Below, one piece after another: positions 1 to 6,127 of a stretch of 14,670 nucleotides of DNA; within the stretch, counting starts at the first letter, position 1, and every line of letters begins with the position of its first letter. Position numbers and translations under genes: made by a program. This stretch comes from Alteromonadaceae bacterium (GTDB taxonomy: Bacteria; Pseudomonadota; Gammaproteobacteria; Pseudomonadales; Oleiphilaceae). The stretch covers positions 1 to 14,670 of the forward strand of contig JABXHG010000139.1 of assembly GCA_013393545.1 (NCBI GenBank). The letters run 5' to 3'. The notes under the pieces were generated by a model. It had not been told where the DNA came from and did not search any database. It worked only from the letters and a program-made list of their open reading frames with translations.

Positions 1-175
1 GGTGGGAAGAGGAAAGAATGCAGAAGGTGAAGGAAAAAAAACTGAAAGTTGAGGGGAAGCAGGAAACCAACGAAAAAGAAGAACATCGGGCTGGCGCGAC
101 AAAAGTGAAGGAAAAGCTGGGGGGAAAAACCGGGAGGGGAGAAAATATAACCGGGGTGCAGGATGTGTTTGGAAA
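1..175. other. Probable low-quality contig end (left)
   Basis: The first about 175 bases are strongly purine-rich with very few pyrimidines, unlike everything downstream, although the hydrolase reading frame stays open. Residues that are near-invariant in this protein family are altered here: where the metal-binding HxHxDH motif should lie (about 69-86) the frame reads N-E-K-E-E-H. The flanking residues (E-T before, G-A-T further on, then K-E-K-L-G-G-K-T) fit the family. The implied changes are mostly C to A and T to G. I infer sequencing or assembly error rather than biology. The boundary is approximate, since the frame looks normal from about residue 58 of the reading frame (position 189). 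Confidence 0.75.
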
Positions 176-725
176 GGCCTACAAAGACGGCACCGAGTTC
201 GCCCGGGATGGCAGCCAGTTCGATAAGCTGTTTGAAGAAGGCGATACCTTCAACATTGGCAACCTGGAAGGTCGGGTACTGCACACGCCGGGCCACACGC
301 CAGCCTGCCTGACTTATGTGATCGGCGACGCCGGCTTTGTGGGCGATACTCTGTTCATGCCGGATTTCGGCACCGCCCGGTGTGATTTCCCCGGTGGTGA
401 TGCCCGGGCACTGTTCCAGTCCATCCAGAAAGTACTGGCCCTGCCGCCGGAAACCCGCCTGTTCATGTGTCACGACTATGGCACACCGGACCGTGATGAA
501 TTCCTTCACATGACTACGGTGGCGGAAGAGCGCGAGGCCAACGTGCATGTGCACGAGGGTGTCAGTGAAGACGAGTTCGTGAAAATGCGTACCGAGCGGG
601 ATGCGACGCTGGATATGCCGCGTTTGATTCTGCCCTCGGTTCAGGTGAACATGCGCGCCGGTGAAATGCCGCCGGCCGAGGACAACGACCAGGTTTACCT
701 GAAGGTTCCCATCAACCTGTTCTGA
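3..725 (+). CDS. MBL-fold metallo-hydrolase, persulfide dioxygenase/Blh-like, 5' truncated
   Basis: This belongs to the metallo-beta-lactamase fold group that includes ETHE1/CstB-type persulfide dioxygenases and Blh. These mononuclear iron enzymes oxidise glutathione persulfide or related sulfane sulfur to sulfite in the cytoplasm. Counting from the ATG at 18, visible motifs are HTPGHTPAC (about 89-97, His93 a metal ligand), GDTLF (Asp110 the bridging ligand), the family-typical TARCDFPGGDA (about 119-129) and CHDY (His152). The C-terminal block VSEDEFVKMR...LPSVQVNMRAG is also typical. Family members are about 285-290 residues, so roughly 50 N-terminal residues are missing; the frame is open to base 3 and the ATG at 18 is not the real start. 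The HxHxDH motif is present only as NEKEEH, which I attribute to bad end sequence rather than loss of activity. A SulP permease follows after 7 bases, suggesting a shared transcript and a role in sulfide/sulfane sulfur disposal. The exact substrate is inferred. Confidence 0.85.
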   Translation, partial: WEEERMQKVKEKKLKVEGKQETNEKEEHRAGATKVKEKLGGKTGRGENITGVQDVFGKAYKDGTEFARDGSQFDKLFEEGDTFNIGNLEGRVLHTPGHTPACLTYVIGDAGFVGDTLFMPDFGTARCDFPGGDARALFQSIQKVLALPPETRLFMCHDYGTPDRDEFLHMTTVAEEREANVHVHEGVSEDEFVKMRTERDATLDMPRLILPSVQVNMRAGEMPPAEDNDQVYLKVPINLF

Positions 726-732
726 GCCGCGC

Positions 733-2466
733 ATGAACGTGAAACGTTATCTGCCCATTCTGGACTGGGCGCCCCGTTACGGTCGTGATCAGGCCACCAG
801 TGATCTGGTGGCCGCCGTCATTGTTACCGTGATGCTGATTCCCCAGTCCTTGGCCTATGCCCTGCTGGCCGGCTTGCCGGCACAGGTGGGCCTGTACGCC
901 AGTATTCTGCCGCTGGTGATCTACGCGGTGTTTGGCACCAGCCGTACCCTTTCGGTGGGGCCGGTGGCCGTGGCTTCACTGATGACCGCCGCCGCTCTGG
1001 CGCCGATCGCCGAGGCTGGTACCAGCGCCTACATTGCCGGTGCGGTACTACTGGCGGTGATGTCCGGCATCATGCTCACCCTCATGGGCGTGTTCCGGCT
1101 TGGCTTTCTGGCCAACTTCCTTAGCCATCCGGTGATCTCCGGGTTTATCACCGCGTCGGGTATTGTCATTGGTGCCAGCCAGCTCAAGCACATTTTTGGC
1201 GTGGAAGCTTCCGGCCATAATCTGATCGAGATTATTCATGCCATCGGTGCTTCCTTCGGTGAAACCAATGGCTACACCCTCGCCATCGGGGTGGGTGCCT
1301 GGGCGTTTCTGATGCTGGCGCGCAAACATGTGAAACCTTTACTCAAGGGCCTGGGCATCAAGCCGAGGCTGGCGGACATTCTCGCCAAAACCGCGCCCAT
1401 TCTGGCGGTGGTGGTGACTACCTTGCTGGCCTGGTTTTTCAACCTGGACGAGAAAGGCGTTCGCCTGGTGGGGGCGGTGCCGTCCGGCCTGCCTGAATTT
1501 ACCATGCCCCCGCTGGACACCGGCCTTTGGTCCCAGCTGGCGGTGAGCGCTTTGCTGATCAGCGTGGTGGGTTTTGTGGAATCGGTGTCGGTGGGCCAGA
1601 CCCTGGCCGCCAAGCGCCGGCAACGTATCGACCCGGACCAGGAACTGATTGGCCTGGGCACCGCCAACCTTGGCTCTGGCTTTTCTGGTGGTATGCCGGT
1701 TACCGGTGGCTTTTCCCGGTCAGTGGTGAATTTTGACGCCGGTGCGGAAACGCCGGCTTCCGGCGCCTATGCTGCCGTGGGCATTGCCCTGGCCACCTTG
1801 TTTCTGACACCAGCGATTGCTTATCTGCCGCAGGCCACGCTGGCGGCGACCATTATTGTGGCAGTCACCACGCTGATTGACCTGCCTGCCCTTGGCCGCA
1901 CGTACCGCTATTCCCGCACCGATTTCGGCGCCATGCTGGCGACCATTGTGCTGACACTGGTGCACAGTGTGGAAGCCGGCATCATCGCCGGTGTGGCGCT
2001 GTCCATTGGGCTGTTCCTGTTCCGCACCAGCCGGCCGCACAGCGCCGTGGTGGGCCGGGTGCCGGGCACCGAGCATTTCCGAAACGTGTTGCGGCACGAT
2101 GTGGAAACCTGTCCGAAGGTGACTTTCCTGCGGGTGGATGAAAGCCTGTACTTTGCCAACGCCCGTTTCCTGGAAGAAACCGTGCTGGATCTGATTACCC
2201 GGGAACCGGAACTGACCGATGTGGTGCTGGTGTGCCCGGCGGTGAACCTGGTGGATGCCTCTGCCCTGGAAAGCCTGGAGGCCATCAACGAGCGGCTGCA
2301 TGATGCCGGTGTCCGGCTACACTTGTCAGAAGTGAAAGGCCCGGTGATGGATCGGCTGAAAGGCACCGAGTTTCTGGGGCATCTGGACGGCCGGGTGTTC
2401 CTGAGCACCTTCGAGGCCTGGCAGGCTCTGACCAACAAGCCGGACCGGATGATTTGCACGAAGTGA
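733..2466 (+). CDS. SulP family inorganic anion transporter with STAS domain
   Basis: Inner-membrane SulP/SLC26 permease, 577 residues, near the usual bacterial length. The N-terminal about 430 residues are a dense series of hydrophobic helices. They include the SulP signature region, with PAQVGLYAS followed by the IYAVFGTSRTLSVGP stretch (about residues 49-78), and GGMPVTGGFSRS (about 318-329). A cytoplasmic STAS domain fills about 445-560, with V-N-L-V-D-A-S-A-L-E-S-L at the position of the anti-sigma-antagonist-like serine loop. Substrates in the family include sulfate, bicarbonate, dicarboxylates and other anions; sequence alone does not settle which. Its start lies 7 bases after the hydrolase stop with no good Shine-Dalgarno, so translational coupling is likely. 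The pairing suggests movement of sulfite or sulfate produced by the hydrolase, which is an inference. Confidence 0.93.
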   Translation: MNVKRYLPILDWAPRYGRDQATSDLVAAVIVTVMLIPQSLAYALLAGLPAQVGLYASILPLVIYAVFGTSRTLSVGPVAVASLMTAAALAPIAEAGTSAYIAGAVLLAVMSGIMLTLMGVFRLGFLANFLSHPVISGFITASGIVIGASQLKHIFGVEASGHNLIEIIHAIGASFGETNGYTLAIGVGAWAFLMLARKHVKPLLKGLGIKPRLADILAKTAPILAVVVTTLLAWFFNLDEKGVRLVGAVPSGLPEFTMPPLDTGLWSQLAVSALLISVVGFVESVSVGQTLAAKRRQRIDPDQELIGLGTANLGSGFSGGMPVTGGFSRSVVNFDAGAETPASGAYAAVGIALATLFLTPAIAYLPQATLAATIIVAVTTLIDLPALGRTYRYSRTDFGAMLATIVLTLVHSVEAGIIAGVALSIGLFLFRTSRPHSAVVGRVPGTEHFRNVLRHDVETCPKVTFLRVDESLYFANARFLEETVLDLITREPELTDVVLVCPAVNLVDASALESLEAINERLHDAGVRLHLSEVKGPVMDRLKGTEFLGHLDGRVFLSTFEAWQALTNKPDRMICTK

Positions 2467-2480
2467 TCCTGTTGACTGAA

Positions 2481-2508
2481 ATCGGGGTATCAGTAGCATC
2501 GCCCCGAT
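2481..2508 (+). other. Intercistronic inverted repeat after the SulP gene
   Basis: Perfect 7-base arms ATCGGGG (2481-2487) and CCCCGAT (2502-2508) are separated by 14 bases, 15 bases after the SulP stop. No T-run follows, so it is not a canonical intrinsic terminator. It could be a processing or mRNA-stabilising hairpin, or chance. Confidence 0.4.
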
Positions 2509-2545
2509 CGATCAACCTGGAAGGTCCGGATACCGGTGAACTGCC

Positions 2546-3205
2546 ATGGGAATGACTGAAAATCTCCTGTCCACCGGCCAGTGGCTGGTGACCGCTGTGC
2601 TGTTTGCATTCATTCTGCTGGCTGCCGTGCGCAGTATCGACTGGCAAACCCTGCGCAAGGACAACGCCGTGCAGCATTCGCTGTTTGGCGCGGCGGTAAT
2701 TCTCGGGTTTGTCTGGCAACTGCGGGCCGGCATTTCGCCGGGGCTGTCCATTCACATTTTCGGTATTACCGTAATCACCCTGATGCTGGGCTGGGGCCTG
2801 GCGGTGTTGAGTGGTTTGATGGCGTTGGTGATCACTGTGATCACTGGCAAGGAGCCGCCGGTGATGTATGCCGCCAACGCCCTGATTACGGTGATGATTC
2901 CGGCGCTGGTCACCCACGCCATCATGTTATGGGAACGCCGCCGCAATTTCCGTAACTTCTTCGCTTATATCTTTTTCTGCGGTTTTTTTGCGGCGGGTTT
3001 CTCGGTGGCGGCGGCGGGCCTGGTGATGTGTCTGTTGCTCTGGACCGGCGGAATCTACAGCTTTGACGGGCTGGTGCACGAGTACATCCGCTACCTGCCC
3101 CTGTTCATGATTCCCGAAGGCTTTATCAACGGTGCGTTTGTCACCGGCCTGATGGTGTTCCACCCGGACCGGCTGAGCACACTGGACCAGCGCCGTTACC
3201 GTTAA
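2546..3205 (+). CDS. CbiM-like energy-coupling factor transporter permease (orphan)
   Basis: A 219-residue integral membrane protein with about six hydrophobic segments, resembling the CbiM/NikM group of substrate-capture components of cobalt/nickel ECF transporters. Supporting blocks are S-P-G-L-S-I-H-I-F-G-I-T-V-I-T-L-M-L-G-W (about 64-83) and the IPEGFINGAF block near the C terminus (about 189-198). The N-terminal Met-His metal-chelating motif of true CbiM/NikM proteins is absent: the protein begins MGMTENLL. No CbiQ or CbiO partner is encoded nearby, so metal uptake is not established. The start at 2546 has a GGTGA at 2535-2539, six bases upstream; an in-frame ATG at 2552 is an alternative. 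It lies 79 bases after the SulP gene on the same strand and may be co-transcribed with it. Its stop directly abuts the stop of the convergent GGDEF-EAL gene. Confidence 0.8.
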   Translation: MGMTENLLSTGQWLVTAVLFAFILLAAVRSIDWQTLRKDNAVQHSLFGAAVILGFVWQLRAGISPGLSIHIFGITVITLMLGWGLAVLSGLMALVITVITGKEPPVMYAANALITVMIPALVTHAIMLWERRRNFRNFFAYIFFCGFFAAGFSVAAAGLVMCLLLWTGGIYSFDGLVHEYIRYLPLFMIPEGFINGAFVTGLMVFHPDRLSTLDQRRYR

Positions 3206-5326
3206 TCAGCCTTCCTGGGCTACGGATAGCCGTTTGTCGTTGCCGTTGTTGCTGACCTTGCTACGCCAGTCCGTAAGCCAGGGCAGTACGTCGGCCGCCG
3301 GCATCGGCCGTGCAATCCCAAAACCCTGCACCTGGTTGCAGCCCATGTCCCGCAGGGCATCGGCAATGTCCATATTCTCCACGCCTTCGGCCAGTACCAC
3401 ACGGTTGAAGCGCTGCGCCATGAAAATCACGCTTTCCACAATGGCTCGATCGCTGTCGCTGGCCAGCATGTTCAGAATGAAGCTCTTGTCGATCTTGATG
3501 ACATCCACCGGCAAGGTGCGCAGGTAGGTCAGTGACGAAAAGCCGGTGCCGAAGTCGTCCAGTGCCACCTGCAGGCCCATGTCCCGGCAACGGGACAATA
3601 CGTTGCTGGCTCGCTTGGTATCCTCCAGTGCGGTGGTTTCCAGCACCTCCAGGGTGATCCGGCTGGGGCAGACTTCCGGGTGGCTTTGCAGGTAGGCGTT
3701 CAGGTAATCGACGAAGGTTCGGTCAATCAGGTGTGCTGAATTGATGTTGATGCATACGGCCAGATCCTCGCCGGCATCCGTCCAGCGATTCATCTGGTGA
3801 ATGGCCTCCTTCAGCACCCATTGCCCCACCGGGATTTTCAGATGGCTGTTTTCTACTACGGGCAGGAACTCGCCCGGCGGAATCAGGCCCCGTTCCGGAT
3901 GATCCCAGCGAATCAAGGCTTCAAAGCCGATCACCTGACAGTCGGCCATGCGCACCTGTGGCTGGAAATGCAGCTCGAACTCCTGGTTTTCCAGTGCCCG
4001 GGTAATTTCGGTCAGTTGTTCGCGGCGCTGCCGGCGGAAGGCATCGGCGTGGGGATCAAACAGCTGGAACTGGTTGCGCCCTTTTTCCTTGGCCTGGTAC
4101 ATGGCCTGGTCAGCATGGCGAATAAGTGCTTCGGCATCGGTGTCATCGTCCGGATACAGGGTAACCCCGAGGCTGGAAGTCAGAGACAGGGTGGTGTGTC
4201 TGTCCAGCTCAATCGGCTCGGCCACGGTGTCGAGTATTCGCTCAAACAGCTTTTCGTCCTGCCCGTTTTGCAGCAGCAGAACAAATTCGTCGCCACCAAT
4301 ACGGGCCACGGTGTCGCCGCTGCGAAGGGTTCTGGCCAGACGTTCACCGGTGGTCCGCAGAATTCGGTTACCCACGTCGTGCCCGTGTTTGTCGTTCAGG
4401 GTCTTGAAGCCGTCAATGTCCAGATAACACACAGACACGGATTGCTGTTGACGGTTGGCGTGGTTGCAGGCGGTGCGCAGGCGTTCTTCGAGCAACTGGC
4501 GGTTGGGCAGGCCGGTCAGGCCATCGTAATTGGCGGCCCGGTCCAGTTCTCTGGCGTGGTTTTTCAGGGCGGTGATGTCGGAAAACGCGGCCACGTGGTA
4601 ACAGCGGCCCGGCTCGTCCAGGTGCACCCGGCTGATGGACAGCAGCTCGACGAATTCCTCGCCGTTCTTGCGCCGGTTCCACACTTCCCCACGCCAGTGA
4701 TCTTCCTCCTCGATGGTTTGCCACATCGAGCGGTAATATTCTTTTGAATGACGGCCGGAACTCAGGATGGACGGGTTTAGCCCCAGCACTTCTTCCCGGC
4801 TGTAGCCGGTGATGCGCGAAAACGAGGGGTTGACGTCGATGATCTGGTTGTTCTGGTCGGTGATGATGATGGCTTCGTGGCTGCGGTCAAACACGCTGGC
4901 GGCAATGCGCAGGCCCCGTTCGCTGTTCTTGCGGTCGGAAATGTTGGTCTGGACCACCACAAAACCCGGTGCCACGCCTTCTTGCTCACCCACTGGTACG
5001 CAGTAGGTATGCACCCAGTAGGGTGTGCCGTCGGCGGTATAGTTCAGCAGGTCTTCTTCGAAGGCTTCGCCCCGGGCCAGTCGCTGGTGAATATGGTCGG
5101 CGGTGGCTCTGTCGGTGTCCGGGCCCGTTAAAACGGTGTCGGGGTGCTGACCGACAATGGTTTCGAGGCCATAGCCGGTGTGATCTTCAAAGGCCTGATT
5201 GGCCCACTCGATGCGGCCATCGCCGTCGAGTATCAGAACCATGTTGCGGGTCGCGGTGGCAATCAGGGCCAGGCGTCTTGGGTCAATGCCGGGCAGCGGT
5301 TGAACAGGTTTGCGGGTTACGGGCAT
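3206..5326 (-). CDS. PAS-PAS-GGDEF-EAL cyclic-di-GMP turnover protein
   Basis: A 706-residue cytoplasmic protein without evident membrane segments. Order: PAS 1 (about 17-130), PAS 2 with PAC (about 142-255), GGDEF (about 264-424), EAL (about 436-685). The diguanylate cyclase signature GGDEF is intact (344-348), preceded five residues upstream by an RxxD inhibitory site (RSGD, 335-338). The phosphodiesterase side keeps EAL (469-471), DDFGTGFSS (590-598), KIDKSF (611-616) and AEGVE (646-650). Both activities are therefore possible, and the net direction cannot be read from sequence. The PAS domains presumably sense a small molecule or redox state; I see no Cys/His pattern that identifies a cofactor. 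An in-frame TAA lies 12 bases upstream of the ATG, so no longer start is possible; no clear Shine-Dalgarno is visible. It lies 265 bases downstream of the RegA-type regulator and probably has its own promoter. Confidence 0.95.
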   Translation of the reverse strand: MPVTRKPVQPLPGIDPRRLALIATATRNMVLILDGDGRIEWANQAFEDHTGYGLETIVGQHPDTVLTGPDTDRATADHIHQRLARGEAFEEDLLNYTADGTPYWVHTYCVPVGEQEGVAPGFVVVQTNISDRKNSERGLRIAASVFDRSHEAIIITDQNNQIIDVNPSFSRITGYSREEVLGLNPSILSSGRHSKEYYRSMWQTIEEEDHWRGEVWNRRKNGEEFVELLSISRVHLDEPGRCYHVAAFSDITALKNHARELDRAANYDGLTGLPNRQLLEERLRTACNHANRQQQSVSVCYLDIDGFKTLNDKHGHDVGNRILRTTGERLARTLRSGDTVARIGGDEFVLLLQNGQDEKLFERILDTVAEPIELDRHTTLSLTSSLGVTLYPDDDTDAEALIRHADQAMYQAKEKGRNQFQLFDPHADAFRRQRREQLTEITRALENQEFELHFQPQVRMADCQVIGFEALIRWDHPERGLIPPGEFLPVVENSHLKIPVGQWVLKEAIHQMNRWTDAGEDLAVCININSAHLIDRTFVDYLNAYLQSHPEVCPSRITLEVLETTALEDTKRASNVLSRCRDMGLQVALDDFGTGFSSLTYLRTLPVDVIKIDKSFILNMLASDSDRAIVESVIFMAQRFNRVVLAEGVENMDIADALRDMGCNQVQGFGIARPMPAADVLPWLTDWRSKVSNNGNDKRLSVAQEG

Positions 5327-5393
5327 AGAAAAGCGTTATCCGGGTATCGGTGGTTGTAACTGCCCCGCCCATCCTTGTGAGACTGCTCTTGTA

Positions 5394-5399
5394 ATTATA
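5394..5399 (-). promoter_or_regulatory. Candidate -10 element for the GGDEF-EAL gene
   Basis: A perfect TATAAT on the minus strand lies 67 bases upstream of the ATG. The -35 position has only weak matches (around GAGTTA). A start site near 5387 would give a leader of about 60 bases. Confidence 0.4.
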
Positions 5400-5462
5400 T
5401 TGATATTCCGAAGTAATTAACTCCGAAAAAGCCGCAATTTAAAGGGGGAAACATACTTTGAT

Positions 5463-5476
5463 GACACTTTCGTGTC
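5463..5476 (-). other. Small hairpin with GAAA tetraloop
   Basis: On the minus strand GACAC-GAAA-GTGTC forms a perfect 5-base-pair stem closed by a GNRA-type tetraloop. It lies between the RegA-type gene and the GGDEF-EAL gene. No T-run follows, so it is not an obvious terminator. Confidence 0.35.
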
Positions 5477-5524
5477 GGTACCATGACAGCGCGCGATGCT
5501 ACCGTATCTGTTGACCGATAACAT

Positions 5525-5538
5525 GTGACGTACGTCAC
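5525..5538. promoter_or_regulatory. Perfect 14-base palindrome, CRP/Vfr-like
   Basis: GTGACGTACGTCAC is a perfect palindrome. With one flanking base on each side it reads TGTGA-CGTACG-TCACG, matching the CRP/Vfr half-sites TGTGA-N6-TCACA at nine of ten positions with the correct spacing. It lies in the gap upstream of the GGDEF-EAL gene and 6 bases from the Anr-like box. Binding is inferred only. Confidence 0.45.
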
Positions 5539-5544
5539 GTTTTG

Positions 5545-5558
5545 TTGATGCCGGTCAA
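5545..5558. promoter_or_regulatory. Anr/FNR-type box
   Basis: TTGATGCCGGTCAA matches the Pseudomonas Anr consensus TTGAT-N4-GTCAA at every fixed position, and the FNR consensus at nine of ten. It sits 219 bases upstream of the GGDEF-EAL start and 34 bases past the end of the RegA-type gene. Relative to the candidate -10 at 5394-5399 it is too far upstream for a classical -41.5 activator site, so the controlled promoter is unclear. Confidence 0.45.
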
Positions 5559-5591
5559 TGATGGTGCATATGGTTGAAGGCGCTTCCGGCG

Positions 5592-6125
5592 CTACTGTCG
5601 CCAGCGTGAATGTTTCTGGAGTTTGCGCTGCAGGGTGCGCCGATGCATGTTCAGGGCCCGTGCGGTAGCGGAAATGTTGCCTTCGTGTTCGTTCAGTACC
5701 CGCTGGATGTGTTCCCATTCCATTTCTTCCACCGAGGGCGGCTCGGCGCGTAGGTCGGGCATTCCTTCGAGTGGCTCGAATCCCTGCATCAGCTGGCTGA
5801 CGGTCACCGGCTTGCACAGGTAATTCACCGCGCCCCGGCGCATGGCTTCCACGGCGGTCGCGATGCTGCCATAGCCGGTCAGAACCAGCACTTCCAGATC
5901 CGGCTGCTGGTCCAGCAGTTCCGGTAACAGCTGTAGGCCACTTTCGCCGGCCAGGTTCAGATCCAGTACACACCGGCTGACGGGCTCTTTTGCCAGGGTG
6001 TCCAGTGCCTGCTGGTGATTGTGGGCAGTGATAGCGGTAATGCCCTGGCGCGCCAACGAGCGGGTCAGGATTTGCAGGAAGGCTTCGTCATCGTCAATCA
6101 GCAGCCACTGTTCTGTTGCCGGCAT
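5592..6125 (-). CDS. regA: RegA/PrrA/RoxR-type response regulator
   Basis: A 177-residue two-domain regulator that binds DNA in response to phosphorylation by a RegB-type kinase. Receiver domain 1-115: acidic pair D11/D12, phospho-acceptor Asp55 in V-L-D-L-N-L, Thr83 in LTGYGSIATAVEAM and Lys105 in LCKPV. The LTGYGS...AVNYLCKPV segment is highly characteristic of the RegA/PrrA/ActR/RoxR family. A Fis-type helix-turn-helix occupies about 136-172 (GNISATARALNMHRRTLQRKLQK), length typical. In this family the pair controls redox-dependent genes such as terminal oxidases, denitrification, nitrogen and carbon metabolism. The start is 2 bases after the kinase stop with a strong Shine-Dalgarno in the kinase 3' end, so the two are one operon. 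The choice of the name regA over prrA or roxR is arbitrary. Confidence 0.93.
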   Translation of the reverse strand: MPATEQWLLIDDDEAFLQILTRSLARQGITAITAHNHQQALDTLAKEPVSRCVLDLNLAGESGLQLLPELLDQQPDLEVLVLTGYGSIATAVEAMRRGAVNYLCKPVTVSQLMQGFEPLEGMPDLRAEPPSVEEMEWEHIQRVLNEHEGNISATARALNMHRRTLQRKLQKHSRWRQ

Positions 6126-6127
6126 GG

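Noticed and set aside
18..190. Lys/Glu-rich coiled coil or novel N-terminal domain on the hydrolase
   Set aside because: The purine skew affects nucleotides in all codon positions, destroys the invariant metal motif and coincides with the contig edge, so error is the simpler explanation.
5395..5973. Minus-strand 192-codon frame covering the gap after the regulator gene
   Set aside because: Most of it overlaps the regulator gene in another frame and the remainder lies in intergenic DNA with no coding character or ribosome site.
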